From positions 1 to 35,868 of the forward strand of contig JAQTOP010000029.1 of the NCBI GenBank assembly GCA_028713285.1: a stretch of DNA of 35,868 bases, in the 5' to 3' direction. Shown one piece after another: positions 15,979-22,425 of the stretch. Below the pieces are notes generated by a model. That model saw only the letters and a list, made by a program, of their open reading frames with translations. It was not told the origin of the DNA and made no database searches. Every line of letters starts with the position of its first letter. Positions within the stretch are counted from its first letter, which is position 1. Origin of the DNA: Terrimicrobiaceae bacterium (GTDB taxonomy: Bacteria; Verrucomicrobiota; Verrucomicrobiia; Chthoniobacterales; JAATET01). The position numbers and the translations under genes were made by a program.

Positions 15979-15992
15979 TGACAATCTTGTCA
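15979..15992. promoter_or_regulatory. 14-bp palindrome, possible operator
   Basis: TGACAA-TC-TTGTCA is a perfect inverted repeat with 6-bp half-sites, downstream of the sigma-54-like site and 49 nt before the first cassette start codon. A dimeric regulator could bind it; no regulator gene is adjacent. Confidence 0.35.
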
Positions 15993-16010
15993 CATTTCCC
16001 CTTTTGCGAA

Positions 16011-16026
16011 CCGCCGCCGGCGGCGG
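16011..16026. repeat. GC-rich 16-bp palindrome before cassette gene D
   Basis: CCGCCGCCGGCGGCGG is its own reverse complement and ends 15 nt before the proposed ATG at 16041. It could fold in the mRNA near the start or be a by-product of GCC/GGC-rich composition. Confidence 0.3.
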
Positions 16027-16040
16027 CATGGGGTGGGGAG

Positions 16041-16772
16041 ATGTTGTTCAATCGCCGGATGGCGCCCGCCCTGAGGCCGCGCGTCTTTCACGCCTTTTCG
16101 CTCGTGGAGATGATCGCCGTCGTCGCGATCATCGTTATCATGGTCTCCCTTCTCGGGCCGGCGATCAGCTCGTTCTCATCCACAGCCGGGCGCAAGGGAG
16201 CGGTGAACATCCTGATGAATACGCTGGAACAGGCTCGCGCCGCGGCGTTGGAGAAGAACTGCGATGTCAGCGTGCTGCTCTGGCAGCGCGAGTATCCCAG
16301 TCGGGACGCGATCATGGTCATCCGCGAACCCTCGCCGTGGATTGTGGATGCCAAGGGCGCGGCGGAGACAAACCTGATTCCGCTCACCAAATGGATTCAA
16401 CTCCCGGAAGGCGTGCTGCTTCACAAGCCGACCAAAGGGGCCACAGTTTTTAGCAGTGGAAATGCCGCATCCATCCTTTCTGACGAGTTCAGCCAGATTC
16501 CGAATGGCGGCGGCGGCGCCGCGCCGCCACACGACGACCATGTCGCAATCGTCAAATTCAATTCCACGGGCGCCATCGTCGCCCCCAGCGATCCCGCCAA
16601 TGCCCGCATCGTCATCACCGAAGGCGTCCGCGGTGTCGGAGGCACAGAGGCCGTTCTGGCTGGAAGGAAGGAGCAACAAAACACGCCCGGCGGCGGCTTT
16701 GACGTCATCACCCTGGCCCGCTTCACCGGCCGGCCCCGCCTGGATGTCACCACCCTCGATGCAACGCCATAA
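16041..16772 (+). CDS. Prepilin-like protein, Verru_Chthon cassette D type (GspH/FimT-like)
   Basis: 243-aa pilin-like protein. The leader ends RVFHA and is followed by FSLVEM, so cleavage would fall between A18 and F19 with the hallmark Glu at mature position 5 (E23), then a hydrophobic helix to about residue 41. Residues 50-70 (ILMNTLEQARAAALEKN) resemble the GspH/FimT helix with its 'AR.EA..RN' pattern. The rest is Gly/Pro-rich and beta-like. Most pseudopilins have Gly at -1; here it is Ala. ATG 16041 is adjacent to GGGGAG with no spacing, so the start could instead be TTG 16044 or ATG 16059. It is the first gene of an overlapping operon. I match it to the Verru_Chthon cassette protein D family from memory. 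Likely a minor pseudopilin. Confidence 0.75.
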   Translation: MLFNRRMAPALRPRVFHAFSLVEMIAVVAIIVIMVSLLGPAISSFSSTAGRKGAVNILMNTLEQARAAALEKNCDVSVLLWQREYPSRDAIMVIREPSPWIVDAKGAAETNLIPLTKWIQLPEGVLLHKPTKGATVFSSGNAASILSDEFSQIPNGGGGAAPPHDDHVAIVKFNSTGAIVAPSDPANARIVITEGVRGVGGTEAVLAGRKEQQNTPGGGFDVITLARFTGRPRLDVTTLDATP

Positions 16773-17307
16773 CTCGCCGCCGCCCCCCCGCATGCCAATG
16801 GCATCCGGGGCCGCATTTTCCCTCATCGAGATTGTCATCGCGGTGGGAATCATTTCCTTCGCGCTGGTCGGCATCCTCGGTCTTTTCCCGGCCGCCATCA
16901 ATTCCGCCACCGACAGTCAGCGCGAGACGCAGGCGGCTTTGATTGCCCACCGCATCTTCAGCGATCTCGGCACGCAGGCCCCATTTCAGCAGACGAAGGA
17001 CGATCTCACGAAGCCCGACAGCGTCGCGACGGTGAATCTCGCGACAACGACCAAAAAAACCTATACAGCCGAATACGACGAGGGCGGCATGCTGCCGGGC
17101 CATGCGTCCGGCACCGGGGCGAAGACCACGGGCGCGCCCGTCTATTACGTCGAAACCATCGTGGAGCCCTCCACCCAGTCGCCGAATCTCGCCCGCGTCG
17201 AGATCGACGTGAGCGCCCCCGCCAGCGCGCCCGCAGCCCGGCGCAAGACCTTCGTCTTCGTGACCCTGTTAAACGCCGAGCCTCTCGCGCTGACCGCCAC
17301 GCCATGA
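16759..17307 (+). CDS. Prepilin-like protein, Verru_Chthon cassette B type (GspI/PilV-like)
   Basis: 182-aa pilin-like protein. The leader ends SGAA and is followed by FSLIEI, giving cleavage between A19 and F20 and Glu at mature position 5 (E24), then a hydrophobic segment ending FPAAINSA. The helix continues SQRETQAALIAHRIFSDL, as in PilV/GspI proteins. The body is short and beta-like, ending in the ARRKTFVFVTLL stretch. The start at 16759 overlaps gene D by 14 nt and supplies a positively charged leader; ATG 16792 is possible but would leave a leader without Arg or Lys. Its stop overlaps gene C by 4 nt (ATGA). Matches the Verru_Chthon cassette B family as I remember it; probably a minor pseudopilin that pairs with D and C. 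Confidence 0.72.
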   Translation: MQRHNSPPPPRMPMASGAAFSLIEIVIAVGIISFALVGILGLFPAAINSATDSQRETQAALIAHRIFSDLGTQAPFQQTKDDLTKPDSVATVNLATTTKKTYTAEYDEGGMLPGHASGTGAKTTGAPVYYVETIVEPSTQSPNLARVEIDVSAPASAPAARRKTFVFVTLLNAEPLALTATP

Positions 17308-18173
17308 TGCAGGCCGCCGTTTTGCCGACCCGCCCGGTGGGCCTTCGACGGTCCGCCTTCCGGATCTGCCGTGGCTTCACTCTGCTCGAGTTGCTGGTCT
17401 CCATGTCGATCCTCGCCCTCCTGCTGGTCATCCTGATGGGGATGGTCGATGGCGCGACGAAGCTCTGGCGCCAGAGCGAGAATCGCGTGGACAGCTTCCG
17501 CGAGGCCCGGGCGGCGCTCAACATCATCGCCTCCGACCTGCAATCCATCTACGTCGCGGCCAATCCGAAGAACTATTCCGCCGCCACTCCGAAATTCTTC
17601 GCCTTGAATTCCCCGGATGGCGCCGAGGCTGCGATCAAGGAGTCCAAGTCGGACAGCCTGTTTTTCGTTGCCGCGCTGCCGTCCGATTCCCAGAAACCCG
17701 GCGCGAACAAGAGCGACCTGTGTTCGGTCGGCTACTTTCTGGCCTTCGCGCCGGCCAGTCTCGGCAACGTGAAGGAGAGCATGAACCTCTACCGCTACCT
17801 GCGCAGCAGCGACGACACCTTTGCCGCGCTCAACGATACGCTGCCCCTTGCCCGGGGCGTCACCATCGGACCGAGCGGCGAAGAGGTGCTGGCGCGCAAC
17901 ATCACGAGCCTGAAAATCCAGGCCTATGTCGTCGATCCCACGACGCACAAACCGGCGGAATTCAAGGCCTCTGCGACGCAACCGGCGCCAGACTTTGTCG
18001 ATATCGAGCTGACCGCGCTCAACAATGACTCGGTGAAGCGCCTCAAATCGAAGGCGGACTGGAAGGATACCACCTCGATCACCTACAACCAGAACGCGCG
18101 CACCTTCTCCACCCGAGTGAACATCTCGTCCACTCTGCCGCAGATCCCTTCAGCCGCTCCGCCCAGCCCGTGA
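17304..18173 (+). CDS. Prepilin-like protein, Verru_Chthon cassette C type (GspJ/PilW-like)
   Basis: 289-aa pilin-like protein with a canonical type IV prepilin site: ICRG then FTLLEL, cleavage between G24 and F25, Glu at mature position 5 (E29), and a hydrophobic helix to about residue 48. The following helix (KLWRQSENRVDSFREARAAL, then ASDLQSIY) resembles GspJ/PilW, which also have an R...L..D pattern here. The soluble body contains LFFVAALPSDSQ and a VGYFLAF strand. The start overlaps the B stop as ATGA (17304-17307) and its own stop overlaps the GTG of A1, so D-B-C-A1 is one translationally coupled unit. Matches Verru_Chthon cassette C. A role as minor pseudopilin is inferred from order and N-terminus. 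Confidence 0.78.
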   Translation: MMQAAVLPTRPVGLRRSAFRICRGFTLLELLVSMSILALLLVILMGMVDGATKLWRQSENRVDSFREARAALNIIASDLQSIYVAANPKNYSAATPKFFALNSPDGAEAAIKESKSDSLFFVAALPSDSQKPGANKSDLCSVGYFLAFAPASLGNVKESMNLYRYLRSSDDTFAALNDTLPLARGVTIGPSGEEVLARNITSLKIQAYVVDPTTHKPAEFKASATQPAPDFVDIELTALNNDSVKRLKSKADWKDTTSITYNQNARTFSTRVNISSTLPQIPSAAPPSP

Positions 18174-21100
18174 AGACGCCGCGCTCACTCCACAGAGCCC
18201 GGGCCGGATCGGCCCTCATCACGACTTTGCTGGTCATTGTCGTGCTCACGATCATCGTCGTGGCCTTCCTGCAAAGCATGGCGAGCGAGAAGCAGGCCGC
18301 GCGAAGCTACCTGAACCGCTACCGCGCCCAGCTCGCATCGACGGCTGCGGCGGACGCCGCCAAGCAGCTCATCTTTGACACGATCTCGGATGCGGCGAAC
18401 CTGGCAACTGCGCGCCAGCCGGCTTCCCCCTATACCTACAAGGTAAATTTCGTCACCTGGGCTTACTCGCCGAACGGCACCACCTTCGCCCCCTTCTATA
18501 CCGGCATTCTTTCGAACGCAATTCCCGCGTCCTCTGGCGGCACCGGGACGCAAGCGATCACCGATGTCAGCCGAACCGTCTGGCTCGCGTCCGATCCGGC
18601 AAATGAAAAAGCGCCCAGTGTCACCGACCCGTCAGCCAACGCCAGTGACCCGAATCTTTTCAGCGGGTTGGGACCCGATGTCCGATGCAACATAAACTTT
18701 CCAATGTCTACCCGCAGCGGCGTAAAGCACTACTGGATCGACCAATCCGGGACCGCCTACCCCGTCGGCTGGGTGAAGGTTACCAGCAGCGATCCGCAAC
18801 TTACGATCCGCTATGCTTTCTGGGTGGATGATGAAATGGGCCGTGCCGATCTGCGCGCTCTGGGTCATGGCGACCAGCAGATTCATAAAGACACCGTATA
18901 CAAAGGTCTGCCCACCGATCTCGTCGTCAATCAAAGCGGGGACCAGTCCTACTTTTCCAATGCAGATGCCGCCAAGATTGCCATCGATACGAATCGGGAA
19001 CTCGTCGGCATGAGTCCGCTCACTGCGAAACAGCTCGTCGCAAAATCGACTGCCGACCAACTCACGCAGGACACCGTTGCCGTGACCACCAGCCCGGTTC
19101 CTCCAACCACGACACCTTCCACTTCTCCGACCATTCCGAGCGTTTACGACCTGATCCCCTATGGCCCGCAAGCGGGAAAACCAAAGCTGAATCTCAACGA
19201 CCAGGTCGCTCTGGAGTCGGATCCCGTTCGCTCCATTGCAACCATCCGCGATTTCATCCGCACCTCCTTGCCGCAGGATCCGAGTGGCGATCCGGCCTAC
19301 CCGAAATCCGTCTTCTTCAACCGCAAAAATTCCCCTCCCGGCAATCTCTGGCGCATCGCAGCTTCCATCCACGATTACATTAGTCCCGCCGACTACCCGA
19401 CCCTCGCCCCCGCCCTTCAGAAGCGATTTAACGACTCCATCGGTGCCGCCTACGACTTCATCATCAAGAGGAAAATGGCGGGCGCTGCCCCAGGCATTTG
19501 GGATCCCCGATGGGATAATATTGCGATGGAAACTCCCGACAAGACTCTGGACTCGCAAGTGGCCAATACGACCGACGGGCGCTGGTATGGAATCAAGCCC
19601 GTCCCATTCATTCATGCCTTCGACATGAACCTCACCCTCTCCGGAAAAACCTGCACCGCCACCTACGATTTCTGGCTCTGGAATCCGAGCGACACCCAGA
19701 GTGTCTCATTGGCGAACTGCTACATCATGGTTTTCAAGACGCCTTTCTGCCCTTTCTCCCCCGCGACCACCACGGGCGGCCTGAGCGTGGAGGGATTGCC
19801 CTACTATCCTTACGATATTTTCGAGATTCCTTCTGCTCAGCAAGGCCGCCTCAACCCCGCCGAACTACGCAAAATCACCATTAGCAATACTGGAAGTAAA
19901 GCCTATCAAACCAATGAGACCCCTCCTGGATCGCCTCCTAAACTTCAGACCGGCAACCAAATGGGGATGGTGCTTTTTCGCGTCGATGGCTCAGGCGTCA
20001 TCCGCGTTCTCGACGGTTACTTCACCAGTGACGCATTCGGCGCTGCGAGCAAGGCTCCCGCCGCCACGCAAAGCTACGCATCCGCCGGCGGAGTGGACAG
20101 CGGGACTACCGATTGGGACACCAAAGATCGCCGCCAGAGTCTTGCGCTTTCCCAGACAACCTGGTTTTTCAGCAGCACACCTTTCAAGGGAAGCCTGGCG
20201 AATTTTCAACAAATCGGTCGCTGGTATGACGGTCCGGCGAACTACACCACAAGCAGCAGCGATCCCATCACCCATATCGCGCTGGCGCCAATGAAGAGTA
20301 TTGGCGAGTTGGGCAATATCTTCGACCCTGTCAACGACGTTAAAGTCGCAACCAAGACAACAGGGGGACGTATTAGTGGCTCGGACACACCAAGCGGCAA
20401 TAGGATCTCCCGCGGCGGCAAAACGCTCACCGTCGGTCAATTCGACGACTTTTTCGACAACCTTCAGACAGGCAACCCGGCCAATCCCGCCGCCGCTGCA
20501 GTCTCACACTGGACATCCGCCTATGAGAAGTATTTGCGCCTCGCCGATTCTGTTCTTCTCGACATCTTCACGACTCGCAGCGCCTCCGACTATCAGGTGC
20601 TCCGGCCCCTCAATCTCAATACCCCACGCCCCGGTGCCAGCTCCGGCCCCTCGCTCAGCCCGCTCTCAACGTATCTCGGCTCTCTCGCCGGACACACCGT
20701 GAAGGACGCAACCGGCACCGCCTACCAGCTTCAAGCTCTGAAAGCTTTTCAGGATGCCATCCGCCAGCGCCTCTCGGGCAGCGATTGGAAAAAGTGTCTT
20801 CCCTTCCGCAACGCTGCCGACCTCACGCTCCTGGGGATTCCGAAAGAAAGTCTCTCCGGCTCCTCTCCACCGGCATCCATTCCTCTCAACATCCGTTCGA
20901 AATCGCTCTTCGCCGGCAATACCGCCGGACATTTCACCAAGAATCCAAAACTCAACTCGATCACCTTCGGCGACAATGTGAGCACCACCACCGTGCTTAA
21001 ATCCAGGAACTCCGAGCGGCAGGCCCCCTTTGCCGCACTCGCCGAGCAGACAACCTTCCGCTCCTATCGCTATCGCATTTATGCAGTCGGGCAGGTGCTG

Positions 21101-21253
21101 CGCAACGCACCCGCCGGAAGCACCGCCGCTCCCGTGCCCATCTCCACCGTTTACCAGTGCTTCACCTACGACTTGAACCCCGTCTATGACCCTGCTGACC
21201 CCAATGATCCCGTCAAACTCCATCCGAAGCTCCAGCGTGTCGTCGATTATTAG
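18170..21253 (+). CDS. Large pilin-like protein A1, Verru_Chthon cassette A type (GspK/PilX-like N-terminus)
   Basis: 1027-aa protein with a basic leader (residues 1-12) and the sequence GSALITTLLVIVVLTI, then an amphipathic helix EKQAARSYLNRY. It lacks the usual Glu at position 5, as GspK does. The remainder is predicted extracytoplasmic: a conserved-looking YAFWVDDEMGRAD at 215-226, a Thr/Pro/Ser-rich linker at about 306-322, KPKLNLN at 337-343, and a long C-terminal region with many aromatic and Asn residues. GspK proteins are around 330 aa, so this is about three times larger. The start is GTG 18170, overlapping the C stop as GTGA; the 3' end overlaps the next secreted gene by 50 nt. A Verru_Chthon cassette A assignment is from memory. 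Its role as a large tip subunit is inferred. Confidence 0.78.
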   Translation: MKTPRSLHRARAGSALITTLLVIVVLTIIVVAFLQSMASEKQAARSYLNRYRAQLASTAAADAAKQLIFDTISDAANLATARQPASPYTYKVNFVTWAYSPNGTTFAPFYTGILSNAIPASSGGTGTQAITDVSRTVWLASDPANEKAPSVTDPSANASDPNLFSGLGPDVRCNINFPMSTRSGVKHYWIDQSGTAYPVGWVKVTSSDPQLTIRYAFWVDDEMGRADLRALGHGDQQIHKDTVYKGLPTDLVVNQSGDQSYFSNADAAKIAIDTNRELVGMSPLTAKQLVAKSTADQLTQDTVAVTTSPVPPTTTPSTSPTIPSVYDLIPYGPQAGKPKLNLNDQVALESDPVRSIATIRDFIRTSLPQDPSGDPAYPKSVFFNRKNSPPGNLWRIAASIHDYISPADYPTLAPALQKRFNDSIGAAYDFIIKRKMAGAAPGIWDPRWDNIAMETPDKTLDSQVANTTDGRWYGIKPVPFIHAFDMNLTLSGKTCTATYDFWLWNPSDTQSVSLANCYIMVFKTPFCPFSPATTTGGLSVEGLPYYPYDIFEIPSAQQGRLNPAELRKITISNTGSKAYQTNETPPGSPPKLQTGNQMGMVLFRVDGSGVIRVLDGYFTSDAFGAASKAPAATQSYASAGGVDSGTTDWDTKDRRQSLALSQTTWFFSSTPFKGSLANFQQIGRWYDGPANYTTSSSDPITHIALAPMKSIGELGNIFDPVNDVKVATKTTGGRISGSDTPSGNRISRGGKTLTVGQFDDFFDNLQTGNPANPAAAAVSHWTSAYEKYLRLADSVLLDIFTTRSASDYQVLRPLNLNTPRPGASSGPSLSPLSTYLGSLAGHTVKDATGTAYQLQALKAFQDAIRQRLSGSDWKKCLPFRNAADLTLLGIPKESLSGSSPPASIPLNIRSKSLFAGNTAGHFTKNPKLNSITFGDNVSTTTVLKSRNSERQAPFAALAEQTTFRSYRYRIYAVGQVLRNAPAGSTAAPVPISTVYQCFTYDLNPVYDPADPNDPVKLHPKLQRVVDY

Positions 21254-22055
21254 CGCATTCCTCACACTCGCACTCGCCGTCCTCCTCAGCCTTGGCGTCC
21301 AGGCCCAGGAGCCGCCGGCCTCGACCGGAGAGCCCGCCGTTCCAGCGGAGACCGCACCTGCCTCCGAACTCACCGAGGCCATTCGCTACGTCAACCTTCT
21401 GGCCTACCGCGGTGAAGCTCGCATCCTCCTCGACGGCAAGATCGCGGTGTCGAACACCATGTCTGGCGATATCGCGGAATTTACGGCCATCACGCCCGGT
21501 GCGCACCGCATCGAGATCGTTCCGCGGCACGGAGCCGGACATTTGCTCACCACCGACTTCCAGGTCGCTCCGCGTTCCCGCACGACACTCATCCTCGTAG
21601 GCGGCAATCCCACTGGCGTGGCCGACAGGCAGGTGCCCATTGCATTACCCTTGGTCGCCGACACCCGACCCGTCTCACCACGCCCACGGCAACCGCAGCC
21701 CGGCGAGCCGCCGTTGCCGTGCAAACTCATCCTCGTAAATACAGACATGCGCGGCCCCCTTCGCATCACGGCGAAATCCGGCGACCAGTCCAAAGATGTG
21801 GACCTCGCTTCCGGCAAAACCGCCGAGCTCGATCCGTGGCCTATCGGACCGCTTGAGACTCGGGTTCTTTCCCTATTTCGGCTGGCGAGTGGTGACCCGG
21901 CCACAGCGGAACTCGATCTCTTCAAGCCGGAAAAGCCGATCACCTACTATTGCATCTACTACGCAACTGGCGCGACATCCCCCATCCACGTCCTCTACCT
22001 CGCCGCGCAGACGAATGGCGGGTTTGGCTACCGCGCCGACGAATCACGCCAATAG
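21204..22055 (+). CDS. Secreted protein of unknown function, coupled to A1
   Basis: 283 aa from ATG 21204 (ATG 21186 is an alternative, adding 6 residues). A signal peptide is clear: a Ser-rich n-region, a Leu/Ala hydrophobic core and probable cleavage after VQA before QEPPAS. A Pro/Glu/Ala-rich spacer follows. Then come what look like two beta-sandwich units: YVNLLAYRGEARILLDGK... with PGAHRIEIVP, and, after a Pro-rich hinge (RPRQPQPGEPPLP), KLILVNTDMRGPLRITAKSG... ending in YYCIYYATG. The first unit faintly recalls DUF4397-type domains ('VN...A...I..DGK'). The reading frame starts 50 nt inside A1, so translation is coupled. A decayed partial copy of its end lies immediately downstream. No function can be named; a periplasmic or surface partner of A1 is inferred. 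Confidence 0.7.
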   Translation: MIPSNSIRSSSVSSIISAFLTLALAVLLSLGVQAQEPPASTGEPAVPAETAPASELTEAIRYVNLLAYRGEARILLDGKIAVSNTMSGDIAEFTAITPGAHRIEIVPRHGAGHLLTTDFQVAPRSRTTLILVGGNPTGVADRQVPIALPLVADTRPVSPRPRQPQPGEPPLPCKLILVNTDMRGPLRITAKSGDQSKDVDLASGKTAELDPWPIGPLETRVLSLFRLASGDPATAELDLFKPEKPITYYCIYYATGATSPIHVLYLAAQTNGGFGYRADESRQ

Positions 22056-22223
22056 ATTGCAGCCATCATCGAGGCAGCCATGCGAAACAATTTCACTCCG
22101 GAAAAACCAACCGCCTACGACTGCATCCTCTACACAACCGGCGCGGAATCTCCGGTCAGCGCCCTCTTCCTCGCCGCCGATGCCGATGGCGATCTCGGCC
22201 GGGTGATCGAGGACACCCGCTAG
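22056..22223 (+). pseudogene. 47-codon remnant duplicating the 3' end of the upstream secreted gene
   Basis: ATG 22080 to TAG 22223 encodes 47 residues. From its codon 5 (22092-22178) it aligns without gaps to 21921-22007 of the upstream gene: 18 of 29 residues and 65 of 87 bases match by my hand count (FxPEKPxxYxCIxY.TGA.SP...L.LAA). It is in the same frame, directly after the upstream stop, with IAAIIEAA (22056-22079) between. It has no signal peptide or ribosome binding site. Most likely it is the tail of a decayed paralogue or tandem duplicate; a small expressed protein cannot be excluded. Confidence 0.6.
22212..22223. repeat. 12-bp direct repeat, left copy (GACACCCGCTAG)
   Basis: This copy contains the last codons and stop of the 47-codon remnant. 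It recurs identically at 22370-22381, bracketing the palindromic element, as expected for a target-site duplication. Confidence 0.6.
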
Positions 22224-22369
22224 GATCCTGTCGCAGAAGTTCCTTGCAGAAATCAAATGGCGATCAGCACGGAAATTTGCGTCCGGGAAGGGAGGGACGG
22301 CTCGCCGAGCCGTCCGTGGACGGCGGTTTTGGCGAAACCGCCCTACCCATTGATGTAAGGAACTTGCGT
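22224..22369. mobile_element. MITE/REP-like palindromic element, 146 bp
   Basis: Non-coding block bounded by the direct repeat GACACCCGCTAG. Near its ends are inverted copies AAGTTCCTT (22237-22245) and AAGGAACTT (22357-22365), with similar flanks (CGCAGAAGTTCCTTGCA versus, on the other strand, ACGCAAGTTCCTTACA). Inside are two strong palindromes: GGACGGCTCG-C-CGAGCCGTCC (22295-22315) and GGCGGTTT-TGGCG-AAACCGCC (22322-22342), plus CCGTCC-GT-GGACGG between them. It encodes no transposase, so mobility would be in trans. The organisation fits a miniature inverted-repeat element or a dispersed palindromic repeat. It separates the first cassette operon from A2 and may influence A2 transcription. 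Confidence 0.6.
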
Positions 22370-22381
22370 GACACCCGCTAG
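22370..22381. repeat. 12-bp direct repeat, right copy (GACACCCGCTAG)
   Basis: Identical to 22212-22223. Removing the element plus one copy would join the remnant directly to the leader of A2, leaving its A2 start about 45 nt downstream. Confidence 0.6.
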
Positions 22382-22425
22382 CGCGGTGCCTCCGACAACC
22401 GGGCATTCCCGAAGCGACGAGCACC

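Larger units (their letters stand above)
15657..16040. other. 384-nt non-coding leader between fumC and the pilin-like cassette
   Basis: No convincing gene is seen here; the open frames are short or lack family features. It holds a sigma-54-like site (15736-15750), a TGACAA-TC-TTGTCA palindrome (15979-15992) and a GC-rich 16-bp palindrome (16011-16026) close to the first cassette start. The length and palindromes suggest that regulation of the cassette operon is concentrated here; the fumC promoter must also lie within it. Confidence 0.6.

Noticed and set aside
14190-16040. Long upstream extension of the cassette D frame to 14190
   Set aside because: Most of it is antisense to fumC. The pilin leader and transmembrane helix begin only after 16041.
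19081-19140. Thr/Pro-rich stretch of A1 as a frameshift artefact
   Set aside because: The frame remains open with normal codon pattern on both sides; it is better read as an extracellular linker.
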